A stretch of 64,000 bases of DNA from Heterodera schachtii. Its lineage: Eukaryota; Nematoda; Chromadorea; Rhabditida; Heteroderidae. The stretch covers positions 9,096 through 73,095 of the forward strand of contig SIJG01000007.1 of the NCBI GenBank assembly GCA_023374025.1, given 5' to 3'. Numbering within the stretch: position 1 is the stretch's first letter; each line of letters opens with the position of its first letter. Both the position numbers and the translations under genes were made by a program. This document shows, one piece after another, positions 11,665 through 24,070 of the stretch. Below the pieces are notes generated by a model. The model saw only the letters and a list, made by a program, of their open reading frames with translations, did not search any database and was not told the DNA's origin.

Positions 11665-11900
11665 ACCGGAACCCGTCAGTTAGGCCCCAGCATGTTTTTT
11701 TGACTATAACTTTTTTTTTGTCAACTAAATCCAACATTATTGGTACCATTAGGAAGCTCTTTACACGCTCTAGTAGCCTTACAAAAACCAAAAAGATTTT
11801 ATACCTATAAAAATTTATTAATAAAAAACTTTAAATTTCGACTTTTTTTAAATTTTTATGTATAACTTTTTTGGTAGTTGTTTAATCGCGAAGCAATAGC
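11665..11900. mobile_element. Partial palindromic-element relic (GGCCCCAGCATG family)
   Basis: Contains 'gtcagttaggccccagcatg', 'caactaaatccaacattat' and 'ggtaccattaggaagctct', the same word order as one arm of the elements at 13501-13706 and 61946-62298. The opposite arm is eroded. It lies in P450 intron 5. Confidence 0.5.
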
Positions 11901-12310
11901 TTAGACACAGTTTCTAAATATGTTAAGCTTTTGAAGTCTCGAGACACCCGCCCCTTGTCGTAAGAGGCGCCTCGACACCCCCCCCCCTGTTCCCAAATTT
12001 ATTTTTTAGTAAAAGCGCACCGCAAAAAAAAGGTGATTTGAATAGCAAGAAAAGAAAGGTCGCCGCCGGAGAAATTTTTGGACCTTCGTATGAAAAATCG
12101 GTCCCGAGACACCCCCCTGTCTCAATCGTCCGTCGTATGGCCCTTGGCCTGAGACACCCCTTGTATATGTATGATTTTAGTGAAGGGATGACCTTAACCG
12201 CCGCGTCGGGGGAGGGGGGGGGGGGGTACGGCAAAGTGAGACGATGTAATTTTGAATTTAATTTGGTGACGCCAAATAATTGGCCACTGGACGCAACTGA
12301 GTGTCATCTT

Positions 12311-12447
12311 TAGGGCATCCAAAAATATGGAAATCCATATTTTTTTCCCCTGGACTTCGGTGGGCCTGAAACGCACGAAAAACATGTTTTTAGCTTGGTT
12401 TGAAGCTTCTAGGATGGATTTCTATATACATATTTTTGGATGCCCTA
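12311..12447. mobile_element. Short hAT-type MITE in P450 intron 5
   Basis: 137 bp with inverted ends TAGGGCATCCAAAAATATG, flanked by a perfect 8-bp duplication GTCATCTT at 12303-12310 and 12448-12455. Non-coding. Confidence 0.88.
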
Positions 12448-13500
12448 GTCATCTTTTTACATCAGTAAAATCCATTTCAGCATGGAGAATTTGCGCAATG
12501 TTTGCTTTGATTTGTTCCTCGCCGGCCAGGCAAATATTATTTTGTTCTCAAAAGTGCTTTTTTCGAAAGCTTAAGGAGGGTGAAGGTCCATGGTTCAATT
12601 TTTAAAGAATAGGCGCCTCTGGGGAACTTTTTCAAAATAAGGTAAATATGAGCCAATAGGTTTCAATCAATTGACCCGACATTGCAAAAGAAAAGGTAAA
12701 AGCCGGGCACTGACCCCCTAAAACCCGGCAAAACCCTGAGAGTGACGGTGTAAAAATGCCAAAATTCTTAGGCTTTCGCTTAATCCTAAACGGTAAATTC
12801 CATTGCATGCATAAATTTTAAAATAATATTTTGTAAATTTTTGAATGAATGCAGGAGACAACGTCGACCACCCTCAGATTTCTCGGTCCTTTATTTGCTA
12901 TTGGACCAGCGCGTTCAGCAGAAAATGCAGACGGAGTTGGACAAATTTTGCATGGAGAAGGGCGAGAGAAACGGAAAAGAGGGGCGAGTGATAATCAGCG
13001 ACGAACGATCGACCCAAATTGCCTTATGTAAACGCAGTGATCAATGTAAGAAGCGAAGATGAGGAGGCAGAGATGTAAAGGAATTCGATGTTTTTGTTTT
13101 GAAAGTTCGAGCCCATAACTTTCCAATTTGGTTCTCGGGGTCAAGCTTCAGTCTCGGATTAAAATCTCGATCTTAATAGTTGCTTAAAATGTGAAAATAA
13201 TTGCTAAAACTTTCAAATCTAGGGGGTGTAAAATCGTAAAAAAAAAAGTTGAGAAAAATAATTTTTAAAATCACTAAATTCTTGTCAAATAATTAAATAA
13301 ATTTTATGAATTTTTCAGAAATTTTTCATTTCTTAAGGGTGCATTTTCGAAAAAATTTTTAGGTCGATTCTTAGGGGGTTTATTTTTCATTTTAATTACA
13401 CTTTTCAAAATAAATTTTTGTTCACAAGCAAAAATAATTGCTAATTACTCGAAAACGCGCTTAACAACAACCGAAAATCTGCGTAATATCATCCCTATTC

Positions 13501-13706
13501 GGAACCCGTCAGTTGGGCCCCGGCACGTTTGGGCCCCAGCGGTTTTTTGGCTATAACTTTTTTCTTTGCCAACCAAATTTTTTGGAATTTTGCAAACTAT
13601 TAGAGCATCTGGAGGGCTTTCTAATGATACCAATAATGTTTGATTTGGATGACAAAGAAAAAAGTTATAGTCCAAAAACATGCTGGGGCCCAACTGACGT
13701 AGACCG
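13501..13706. mobile_element. Palindromic MITE with 9-bp duplication in P450 intron 7
   Basis: About 206 bp. The arms share CGTCAGTTGGGCCCC, 'aactttttt.tttg.caac' and 'ttggtatcatta' words in inverted order. A perfect 9-bp duplication TCCCTATTC lies at 13492-13500 and 13707-13715. Nine base pairs is the usual Mutator-type footprint, unlike the 8-bp hAT footprints nearby. Confidence 0.75.
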
Positions 13707-14919
13707 TCCCTATTCATCACCTTCTCCCAAACTTAGGAATCGCAGCGGTTGTGCAACCTTTTGCCACTGAGTTTGACACATCGGACAATGATCGACGTGC
13801 AAATTGCGGTGGGAGGCGCCAATTTCCGTCTCAGCCGTGGCACAGCAATTGTCCCTCAGATCAGCTGTGTCCTGTTTGATGAGCAAGTAAATTCCGCTAA
13901 TTACTTTTAAATTTGATGCGTTTTTCCCTGAAGGTGTTTCCCAATGCCCGACGATTTCTGCCGGAACGCTTTTTGAATCAAAGCGGCCAATTGGAGCGAT
14001 TTGAGGAACTGATTCCATTCGGTCTTGGAAAACGGTGGGTTATGTACACGTGCCGGCCCGGAAAACTCGATAATTTGCTAAAAATTTCTCTATTGGCACT
14101 TACCGGAACGCCTCCGGAGCCTCTCTTTTTCGTATAATTTTATGGGATGAAAAAAAGAACGAATATTTTTTAAGTGAAAAATATGTTCATTGTATACACT
14201 AAATGACAAGTTTCTTTTAAAAATTATGTTCCTTAGATGCTAGGACACTTCACAAAAAGTGCAAAATCAAAAGTCTGATTTTTCATATGATTTTTTTTTA
14301 TTAATTAATTTTTTAATACTGCCATTTGTAATTGGGCTTCCAATATTTAAAAAATTCAAAGTAATCTGCTGGTTAATGATTTTATTTAATACAAAGAAAT
14401 TGTAATTTTTTTATTCGAAATCAAACACAATTTTAAAAATATTTAAGCATCAATTTAATTAAATTAAACATTTTTAAAATTAAAAAAATTGATAAAAAAT
14501 CATAGAAAAATCAGATTTTTAATTTTCGTACTTTTTTGTGAAGTGCCCATCCACGGTTCCTTATTAATTGTTTTTTAATATTAGATTTTTTTGAGTAAAT
14601 TTTCTTAAATTCTTTTCCTGTTTTTCAATTATAATTCAATTTGCTATCAAAATTTCGAATTAATAATTGGTTGAAATAAAAAAGCCTTTGAATTTTGAGG
14701 ATTTGCATGGGCGAATCATTGGCCCGTATGGAATTGTTTCTTTTCACGGCTAATTTCTTCAGAAATTTCACAGTAAGGAGTGAAACTTTATTCAGTTTTG
14801 ATCACAGTGTTCAAGGTTCTGCCCGTCGATCCGCTGAACCCTCCGTCTTCGCAGAAGGAAAAAGGCTTTGCCGTCCATCCTTTGCCTTACAAATGCCGAA
14901 TTGAGCCACGTTTATGAAA

Positions 14920-15655
14920 AGGATCAATTCAGAGAATTGGGGATAATAATCATCATTAGCATTCAATTTTCATTCAATTTATTGAATGGATGAACAGCTT
15001 GGATTGGTGCTGCTGGATTCATATCAATTTACAAAAAATTTTTTAATTAAAATGAAAATTGTCGATATTTTTTCGAATAAAAATCCTACTTACCCCATTA
15101 GTAACCAAATTACATATTAATTTTCGGTTATTGTTCAAATTAATAGTTTGGTATTAATTGACTTTTTCCCTCCCCTTCCCCAATTTTTAGTCAAATTTTA
15201 AAATTTTTGTGAAAATAAACTTTTCTTTTGGCGAAATTTGTATTATCTTTAAAAAAATTGTCAATAATTTCAAGCGAGATGTCAGCTTTAGGGGTGTATT
15301 TTTAAAGCAAAAAAAACAGAAAAACTAGTATCTCTAGTTTCGGTTAGGCCTTATTTTCGGTTTAAAAAATAGTCACAAAAAAGGACTTTCTTCGAGCGAG
15401 AGAAAAGAGCATCAAATTTTTTCAGGACTTAAAAAACAAAAGCTAAGACGGCAAAAATAATCAAAAAATTCCGCAAATTTAAATTTTGATGCTAACATTG
15501 TCTCTGACTTGGACAAGTCGCTTAACGTTCCTTGGTCTGTAAATAAATCTTGTAGCGGCAAATGCATGTTCAAGCACATCCGACGAAGCTAATATAAAAC
15601 AATTTTATAACAACAAATCCATGTTTTAAAAAAGATCAATCAATAGCACGAAATT
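14920..15655. other. Spacer after the P450 gene
   Basis: AT-rich. A copy of the dispersed 'ttaggggtgtattttt' word lies near 15289. No gene supported. Confidence 0.4.
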
Positions 15656-15663
15656 ATCTCTTC

Positions 15664-16383
15664 AAAGTTTGAATACTCGTTTATTCTTCTCCGAATTGTT
15701 TCTTCCAATTGAAAATTGTCTTTTGGGTAATTTGCAATACTTTTGCAATTTTATCATTACTCATTTTTGGGTTTTACATTTTTATTTGCCAATATATTTT
15801 TATTTTTTCTATTTTTTCGTTGATTTTCGTTATTTTTCAAACAAATCAAATTGTTTTATCCATTTCTTAATTACTGCGTAACTTACTCCAATTTTTATGC
15901 AAATTTGGCCATGTTTTATTTTCAATTCTTTTTTCGAATATTTTCTTCCTTTTTCTTAAATTCATTTTTCTTTGCTATAAATTTTTGCACAATTTCAATT
16001 TTTTGTTCATCCGTTTTCGATTTGTTGTGAGATTTGTATACGCATAATTCTTTGATCCATTTATAAATATATTGGCGATTTGTCACCAATTTGTTCGCAA
16101 TTTTACATTCAATTTTATTCCATTCTTTTACTGAATATTTTCTTCCTTTTTGCTTGATTTTCTCTTTTATTTGGTTGAATTTTCGGACAGTTTCTCCTTT
16201 TTTCTGATCATTTTCATTTTGATCATTTCGTTTTTCTTCAGAATTTTCTCTCCATTTTTCTCCAAATATTTCGTCAAAGGACTTTTGAAGTTTCTTTTCT
16301 GCTCCAATTTTAATTGGAAAAATTAAAAATATATTTAAATAGAATAATACGCATAATTTCATTTTTGATAATTTTTTTTTCAA
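15664..16383 (-). CDS. Lysine-rich secreted protein with HTH-like repeats, one frame break
   Basis: The minus-strand frame from 16383 begins MKKKLSKMKLCVLFYLNIFL then IFPIKIGA, a likely signal peptide. The rest is highly charged, with repeated homeodomain/transposase-like HTH units: GRKYSVKEWNKIECKIANK and NRQYIYKWIKE, then, after a frame break in an A-run near 15958, GRKYSKKELKIKHGQICIKIG, VIKKWIKQFDLF and NDKIAKVLQITQKTIFNWKK. The first frame closes at 15922, while the homology continues to about 15664 in other frames. Hence either a pseudogene or a homopolymer error. A secreted protein with DNA-binding-type folds could target a host nucleus; that is inference. A related fragment is at 5045-5302. 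Confidence 0.6.
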
Positions 16384-16389
16384 TCGATG

Positions 16390-17830
16390 TCACAGAATAA
16401 AATAATAATTCAAATATTAATCAAAATGAATTTTATATTTTTCGTTTATAAATTCTCAATTTTGGTAATTATTGACAGGCTTATTATATTTATTAAAAAT
16501 AAATATTGGATAATTTCTCTCTTCTTATTGATTGAATCGATAACAATTATTAAAATATTGTAATAAGAAGGTAAATAAAAAATATCATTATTAAGTAAAT
16601 TTTAATTCTACTGATCATAAATAAAAGAAAACGGATATTCACGGATTTAAGACGGATAGACATGGATATGAAATGAATATCCTTGAATAAATACATTTAA
16701 ACCAGGGTTACCCTTGAAAATTTCCCGAAATAAAAACATCGCTGGTCAAAAATAAGATTTTGAGTTCAAAAATAAGAAATCTTAGGGGAATTTTGTGGCA
16801 CTGCGGCGCCGATAGGCGCCGATGAGAAAATTTTTTTGGGATTTTTCATGAATTTTGTTAAAAAATATTTCCCGAGTCGGGAACCGAGACTCTCGCACAT
16901 CCCTAGACAATATACAAGTCAGAAATATTAATTTTATCCAGTGTAAATTATTCACGGAAAAAGCTTGAATTGACCCCGTGAATCGTGACCCTGATCGAAA
17001 AAACCCGTGAAATTCACGGTAACTGTGACCGTGAGTCACGGCGCAGCTCTAATTGGCGCCGCCGGAAAATTTTTGTAATTTTCAATCCGATTTCTTAACT
17101 ATTTTGTTCAAAAATGACAAAATTTTACGATTTTGAGCCAATTTTTTAAGAGAATAAGAATTTTCAGAGGGCGGCGAAAATCCAGGTCCAGGAAATTATC
17201 ATTTCAAATCTAAATTTCTCTCTGAATCTAAGAAATAAGACTAAAATAAGGACAAAGAGTATGAATAAGGACAAATCTTACAAAAGTATTATGCTTTCAA
17301 ATTTCAATTTGAGACTGAGAGTTGGAACAAATTTTTCAAAAACTATTAAAAAGGGGGGTATATACTTGAAAAATATTTTACTAAAATTTTTGAGATGGTA
17401 TTCAATTTACACGTATTTGCACTTTAGGTCCGAAATTTTGGTTGATTGATGAGTGACTAAACACGATGATGGGAAAACTTTAGAAGTGGCCCCGCTAAAA
17501 AAAACACCCAAAACGTGTTCCAATCAATCTCTTATGACCTTTAATGAGTGTAAAAATAGTCCCGAGGTGCGGAAAATCAAAAAACCGGTTTTTGAACCGG
17601 TTTAAATCACGAAAATTAGCTTAAAAATCTGCCAAAAATCAATTTAAAATAAACATTTTTGAACAAATTTGGTATCATTCGAAAACTCTTAACGAGCTAA
17701 GTCTGAAAATCATGGAATGTAGTCGAACCGATGCATGTTATGGGTCTTCAAAATCGTTAAAACTATTTTTAAACCAGTAGTCAGAAAATGTGAAAAGAAT
17801 GTCAAATATAAAAGATTGAATTTAGCTTAT
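16390..17830. other. Repeat-rich spacer
   Basis: No supported gene. From 17640 to 17720 there is a 'ttggtatcattcgaaaactctt' word related to the palindromic elements at 13501, 53245 and 61946. Confidence 0.4.
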
Positions 17831-17918
17831 TGCGCTAAAAAACCGCCGCACACTCGACTACGGCGGCCAATAGGTGGGGCGAGACTACGGGCTACGGCAG
17901 AAGTCCGCGTGTGATCCG

Positions 17919-17972
17919 CAGGCGGTTGACTGATTGGCGGGGGCCCTTCGGGCCCCCGCAGTCAACCGCCTG
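17919..17972. other. Very stable GC-rich hairpin
   Basis: The 13-base arm CAGGCGGTTGACT pairs perfectly with AGTCAACCGCCTG. Inside, GCGGGGGCCC pairs perfectly with GGGCCCCCGC around a TTC loop, with one 5-base bulge (GATTG). This makes 23 base pairs in a GC-rich island (17840-18010) within AT-rich DNA. It could be the core of a structured RNA or a foldback terminus; no pol III boxes are evident. Confidence 0.75.
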
Positions 17973-18109
17973 TGGCGCTCGTCAGACTTTTTCCTCCGCC
18001 CTCCGTCTCGCCCCACTACTTGCTCCGTCTTCGCATGCTCCCTTTTGCGTAGTTGCAATTAATTATTCTTTTATTCATCCATTATTTCTTTGGTACTGAA
18101 GTGTCCATT

Positions 18110-18995
18110 TTTCACTGGGACTCAGTTGCCCCACGGAGGACCCAATTTTGTCCAATTTTTTCGTGCTCTTTCCTGACCTTCTTCTTTTGTACCTGCGTTA
18201 ACCAAATTTATTACCTTTTTTAACAACTTAAGCTTAATTGTCTCTTCTATAGCTTGATCTTTTCTTTTTCTCAGGTGTTGGCTATGTTTTGCAAAGGATT
18301 AGAGAACGCAAAAAATTACAAAAATGGCATGAATATTTCGGTGGGCTGTTGCTTAAATAAATGAATTATTGGAAGATTGGTACTGTTAGCGTTTTAACGA
18401 AATTTGTTTGCATAGGGCACTCATTTTTTCTCGCCCTTTCTTCTCTCTTTTGATTCTAAATTTTGTCGTTTCCCCATTTTGGTTGCTTCTGCGTCTTTTG
18501 GAACAAAATATTTGTCCAGAACTAATGGTGATATTTCCCCTCTAATGATAAATAATGAGGAGACAAATCCATGTTTGATTTAATTTTGGCAAAAATATTA
18601 AAGCCTTCTAACATAAAACAGTTTTATTCATTGTCCAAATATTGCAATTTTAATTGACGTAGAAAAATAACCTAAGAGGATTAAGTAAAAATTTGTTTCA
18701 TTTCATGCATTTCGAAAAAGTAAATATTTGGCATTTCAATTCTTAAAATATAGCTAAAAATACATAGGTATTTAATTTTTTATAAAGAATCTGTTTATAA
18801 AATTTTAATAAATTAAATTTTAAATTATTATTCACAAAGTATTAACTATATAAGGTATCAATTGAAATTTTAAAAATTAATAATTAAATTCAACGAGTGA
18901 TAAATTGGATTGCAAAAATATTAATTTACTAGCATTATCTCCCTTGGTCCGGTTTCGCAAATCCGTACAAATGAGTTCGGAACTGAAAGGTACAG
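18110..18995. other. AT-rich spacer
   Basis: No gene, RNA or clear repeat recognised. Confidence 0.4.
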
Positions 18996-19004
18996 GCTTT
19001 TCCG

Positions 19005-19360
19005 CAAGGTATTCAAGTCGGGTGATTTATTCATAAATGCGCATATTCGAAAGGGCAGACGAAAATATATTCATAAAAGTGCATATTCGAAAGGGCAGAT
19101 GAAAATATATTCATAAAAGTGCATATTTGAGAGGGTATATTCAGAAAATATAAATTCTATGTCAGGTGCTATTTTCATAAAAAGTGCATTTGTCGGGTGA
19201 TTTATTCATAAATGCGCATATTCGAAAGGGTAGACGAAAGAAAATATATTCATAAAAGTGCATATTCGTGAGGGCATATTTCACAAAAAATAAATTCTAT
19301 GTCAGGTGCAATTTTCATAAAAAAGTGCATTCGTCAGGTTACCAAAAGGGCATATTCGAA
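19005..19360. repeat. Two-level tandem repeat beside the assembly gap
   Basis: A unit near 185 bp occurs about twice ('gggtgatttattcataaatg' at 19019 and again near 19195). It contains shorter 'ttcataaaagtgcatattcg' subunits. The assembly gap starts about 230 bp further on. Confidence 0.75.
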
Positions 19361-19588
19361 AAATATTAAAGCAATAATAATTTTATGTAAATTCTCATTT
19401 TCATAAAATTTTCAAAAAAGGAAAATGAATATTAAATTTTTTGTTTTTATGATTTTTCTACCTAGATTCCTACATCTAAAAGATGCTAATATTAAAATAA
19501 TATTTGCATTATATAAAACTTAAAAAATACATTTTTTATCACATTAAAATTTCACTGACGCATTTTATTCATTAGTGAAGGCTCTTCA

Positions 19589-20575
19589 NNNNNNNNNNNN
19601 NNNNNNNNNNNNNNNNNNNNNNNNNNNNNNNNNNNNNNNNNNNNNNNNNNNNNNNNNNNNNNNNNNNNNNNNNNNNNNNNNNNNNNNNNNNNNNNNNNNN
19701 NNNNNNNNNNNNNNNNNNNNNNNNNNNNNNNNNNNNNNNNNNNNNNNNNNNNNNNNNNNNNNNNNNNNNNNNNNNNNNNNNNNNNNNNNNNNNNNNNNNN
19801 NNNNNNNNNNNNNNNNNNNNNNNNNNNNNNNNNNNNNNNNNNNNNNNNNNNNNNNNNNNNNNNNNNNNNNNNNNNNNNNNNNNNNNNNNNNNNNNNNNNN
19901 NNNNNNNNNNNNNNNNNNNNNNNNNNNNNNNNNNNNNNNNNNNNNNNNNNNNNNNNNNNNNNNNNNNNNNNNNNNNNNNNNNNNNNNNNNNNNNNNNNNN
20001 NNNNNNNNNNNNNNNNNNNNNNNNNNNNNNNNNNNNNNNNNNNNNNNNNNNNNNNNNNNNNNNNNNNNNNNNNNNNNNNNNNNNNNNNNNNNNNNNNNNN
20101 NNNNNNNNNNNNNNNNNNNNNNNNNNNNNNNNNNNNNNNNNNNNNNNNNNNNNNNNNNNNNNNNNNNNNNNNNNNNNNNNNNNNNNNNNNNNNNNNNNNN
20201 NNNNNNNNNNNNNNNNNNNNNNNNNNNNNNNNNNNNNNNNNNNNNNNNNNNNNNNNNNNNNNNNNNNNNNNNNNNNNNNNNNNNNNNNNNNNNNNNNNNN
20301 NNNNNNNNNNNNNNNNNNNNNNNNNNNNNNNNNNNNNNNNNNNNNNNNNNNNNNNNNNNNNNNNNNNNNNNNNNNNNNNNNNNNNNNNNNNNNNNNNNNN
20401 NNNNNNNNNNNNNNNNNNNNNNNNNNNNNNNNNNNNNNNNNNNNNNNNNNNNNNNNNNNNNNNNNNNNNNNNNNNNNNNNNNNNNNNNNNNNNNNNNNNN
20501 NNNNNNNNNNNNNNNNNNNNNNNNNNNNNNNNNNNNNNNNNNNNNNNNNNNNNNNNNNNNNNNNNNNNNNNNNNN
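19589..20575. other. Assembly gap (run of N)
   Basis: 987 undetermined bases. Any apparent open frame across it is an artefact. Tandem repeats on both sides suggest repeat collapse as the cause. Confidence 1.
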
Positions 20576-20724
20576 GTCAGCCTGGCCGCCCCTCTGGGGT
20601 TCGGATCCGCTTGGTGCGGGGAATTTTTGATGAATTTTAAATGAATTTAAATTCAGTGTCTTAAGATGTTTGACCTTTAAGATGTTTAAAAATTAATTAA
20701 AAATTAAATTAAAATTAATTAAAA

Positions 20725-21080
20725 AATTTGCATAAAGTCGCGCAGTAAAAAAAGTCGCGCAGTAAGAAAAAAAGTCGCGCATCCCCCTGCAATAGGTTTG
20801 GGTTTGCAAGAAAAAATCAATAAAAAATTTGCATAAAGTCGCGCACTTGAAAAAAGTCGCGCCGTAAGAAAAAGTCGCGCAGTAAGAAAAGTCGCGCATC
20901 CCCCTGCAATAGGATTGGGTTTGCAAGAAAAAATCAATAAAATAATTTGCATAAAGTCGCGCACTTGAAAAAAGTCGCGCAATAGGTTTTGGCTTCGGTA
21001 CTGAAAAATTTTGGCGCTCAAATGGCCCGCGCTCACTTGGCTGGCGCTCAGATGGCTGGCGCTCAGTTGGCCTGCAGCCA
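20725..21080. repeat. Tandem repeat with AAGTCGCGC words
   Basis: Three copies of a unit of roughly 110-120 bp starting 'tttgcataaagtcgcgca', with many internal 'aagtcgcgc' words. It ends in a 'ggcgctcagatggctggcgc' 15-mer array (21010-21070). Confidence 0.8.
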
Positions 21081-23431
21081 CCCCATAGGTATGGGGGGCT
21101 ACCGTAATCCGGACAAAATGGAGCCACTAACTACTAATTATTTTATAATCCTTAACTCAATATATATAATAAAATTAAGAATTTTAATTATTTACAATAA
21201 AAAAAATTTATATTATAAAAATTAATTTGTCATTAGAGTTATTCATAATTAAAATCATTAAAAAATATATATTTTTATAATGTTAATTTAAAAAAAATCA
21301 AAAATAAATAGTAAAAATAAAATGTGCTTAAAATAATAATAAATTCATTTGTTTTTATCTGTATTGTTTTATTGGATTTAAAAGAATTTTTGAATAAATG
21401 AAACAAATAAAAGTCTAACCAAAAAATTATTTCTACAAATGCTAATTTTTAAGGAATGCTGGAATTCAAGAATACTTTCAAATTTTCAATACTAAACATA
21501 AAAATCAGCGCCAATTCAAAACTGTGCATTAGAAGGATAATTTATTAATAATTTTATTTTTTATTTTATTTATACAAATGTTTATTAACAAAGACCGATT
21601 GTATAGTCAAATATTACTTTCAAATTTTAAAAGCAAAAATACATTTGAATAATTTTTTTGATTTAGTAATTCAGCATTTAAAAATTTATTCGAATGGCTG
21701 TGAGCATTAAAACAATTAAAAATTTTGACAACATAATTTAATAGGTTAAAACAAGAAAATAAAATACATTAATAATTAAAAACTGATTAGAATCGCGAAC
21801 GAATTTGGCATATAAAACTTTCGGTTAATAATAAAAAAATTCAAAAAAATCAATAAATAAATAATTATTACACTATTTTTTTACTAATTAATGATTTATT
21901 AAGGATTTCGAATTTGGATAAATTTTGTTTCTTTTATGCGGTTGCGGCGTCAAAGCTTTATTTGGAAGTACATAGGAACATTTTTAATCGATTTATGAAA
22001 AATATTATAAGACAGAGGGAGGCGGCTTTTGTATTATTTGATTATATATAGTAAACAAATAAAATATATAAAAAGCAACAAAACTGATCTATCCAAAGAA
22101 CAAATTGGCTTCTTCCTCAATTAATGAAATAACATAGCATTGATTACACAAGAAATTTGCTCAAATAATATTATTTTACAAAAAAAATATTTTTAATTCT
22201 AGCTTTTAATTTAATTAAAAAATAAAAAACAAATATAATTCAATCAGTGCTATTATATATTCAACTATCAATATTAAGACAATGTATGTAAATGTATTGA
22301 ATTTGTGGATGATCTCCACGAGGGATAATAGCTATGAAATTTTTTTTTTATGCAAATAGCAATTAAGTTCATTGTCACAACGGTATTCTTGCCTAGAGTA
22401 AGATTGCCAATAAATTCTTTGAAATATTTTTAAAAGCAAAACTAAAAATTAATTACCTTTTCAAGAGATATTATGCTCAAAAATTTTCTAATTGTTAAAA
22501 GACATTAAAATAAAACATTTTAATTAATAAAAAATTACTCAAATTTAATTAAATTAAAATATTACGCAAAAACAAATAATATTCTATTTTTAACATGATT
22601 TATTTTTAAAAACTCTTTCTTGACCCTAGCAAAAAATCAAACAATAGCTAATAAAATAAATTATTACAGCATTAAAATACAATAAAACATTGATAAAATA
22701 AAAATCTTTGAATAATTATTTTAATTATGTATTTGAAAATTTATGGTGTTACAAGAAAAAATAATTTTAATAATTGAAGAAATTCAAATTCAAATAAAAA
22801 AAGAAAATGAATTCAAAATGATAAATAAAAGTAATAATATTTAGAAAATATTTTCAAATTAATTTTTCTATATTATTAGGATCGAAACATAACAGTGAAT
22901 TATCAAAAAAAAAAAACAATTCAAGTGCATAAAATAATTACAAGAGTATTCAAACATTTATGACACTTTGAATTATTTACTGTTGTACAAAAATAATAAA
23001 AACCTTAGTAAATTTCATTACCTTATAAATTTTTCTTTAACTTTTAGAACTAAATAAGCTAAAGCTAAAACTTATTATTTTCATTAATTTACTTAAAGCA
23101 AAGTAGAGCAAAAAATTTAAATGGTGAAAAGAAATAATTACAAATAATTTGCAATAAAATATTAAAATAAAATAAATTAACAAAAATTAAAACTATTAAA
23201 AAATTTTAAAAACTGACTGTTAACAAATAGGATTTGTACTTGACCTTTAGGAAATAAAAATTTATAATGATATAATGCGAAAAGGAAAATTAGGGAAAAT
23301 AGCAATTTATAAAATACCAAAAAGAAATAATAATTTCATAGTTGATTATTTGAATTTTAACTTAATTAAAATAATTATAACAATTCTTATTTTATAAAAA
23401 AATATTAAAAATTTTATTTCAATAATGGATT

Positions 23432-23520
23432 AATACGGTCAAATCGGTGGCTGATCAGTTGCAATTCCGAAGCCAAATTGAGAAGGTGCAAGCAAATCGC
23501 ACCCCGAAAGCAAACAGTTG
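23432..23520 (-). pseudogene. F-box-like exon fragment inside the A/T block
   Basis: The minus strand after a cag acceptor reads CDLLAPSQFGFGIA and, after one extra base, LISHRFDRIN. This matches the start of the gene at 56003 (VFDFLAPSQLGLEIALINRRFDCIV) including the acceptor. The single-base insertion breaks the frame and the rest is gone. It shows that the cluster family once extended here. Confidence 0.6.
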
Positions 23521-23974
23521 CTGCAAAAGAAACTTTCGTTGGCAAGAATAATAAATGAATCATAATTAATTCTGCTGTAAAAACGACTAAAAGTTCATTA
23601 CCAAAAAGTTAGTATGAAAAAATTATAAATCAAAGAAGTTCTTAAAATTATAGAATCAAAAATTTAAAAAATAAAATATAATCAATTGTAATTAAGCAAT
23701 TAAAATAAGCCATTTTTTAAATTTATTTTATTTTGGTGACAAATATAAATTTTTAATTTTAAAAACGGATTAATAAATTTATGTAGATAAATATTCAAAT
23801 GAAATACCCATTTTAATCATAATTAATTATATTTATTAACTAATACAAGAAGGACTCTTACAGTCAAATAGCAAATTTATAGGAAAAAACTCAACTATAG
23901 TTATTATTTTTCAATTATTAATTTAATTTTTTTATAAAAATGATTAAATAAAAAGGCTTTTATAAACAATTTAA

Positions 23975-24070
23975 GATCCCGGGCTGTTGTCCATCCTGGG
24001 CCGTAGCCCGCGCGCTGAGCTCTCCCTGGGCTGGAGAAGGGGGACGAGATCGATCGATGGGGAATTGAAT
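23975..24070. other. Isolated GC-rich island
   Basis: About 90 bp of GC-rich sequence (gggctgttgtccatcctggg and following) abruptly bounded by A/T DNA. A short plus-strand frame runs through but is not recognisable. Confidence 0.4.

Larger units (their letters stand above)
9641..14917 (+). pseudogene. Cytochrome P450, CYP2-like, with three frame conflicts
   Basis: Exons 9641-9771, 10315-10502, 10560-10681, 10878-11036, 11223-11581, 12481-12529, 12855-13045, 13737-13886, 13934-14034, about 14700-14774 and about 14796-14917. The order is a membrane anchor ([18 protein letters not shown]), the hinge [12 protein letters not shown], then GELWKVTRKFALQSMR, the I-helix AGQETTSTTLRF, ESQRLCNLLPLSLTHRT, PERFL and the heme signature FGLGKRICMGE with the Cys ligand. 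P450s are ER-bound heme mono-oxygenases; substrate unknown. Coding frame breaks: an extra base near 12882 (between TTLRF and SVLYLLLDQ), a second near 13010 (before KLPYVNAVIN), and a phase clash at the last junction near 14796. They mean a recent pseudogene or base-call errors. Introns after 10681 and 12529 use GC donors. Introns carry two MITEs, a tRNA relic and simple repeats. Confidence 0.85.

Noticed and set aside
19575..20630. 351-codon open frame
   Set aside because: Almost entirely undetermined bases (N); not a gene.
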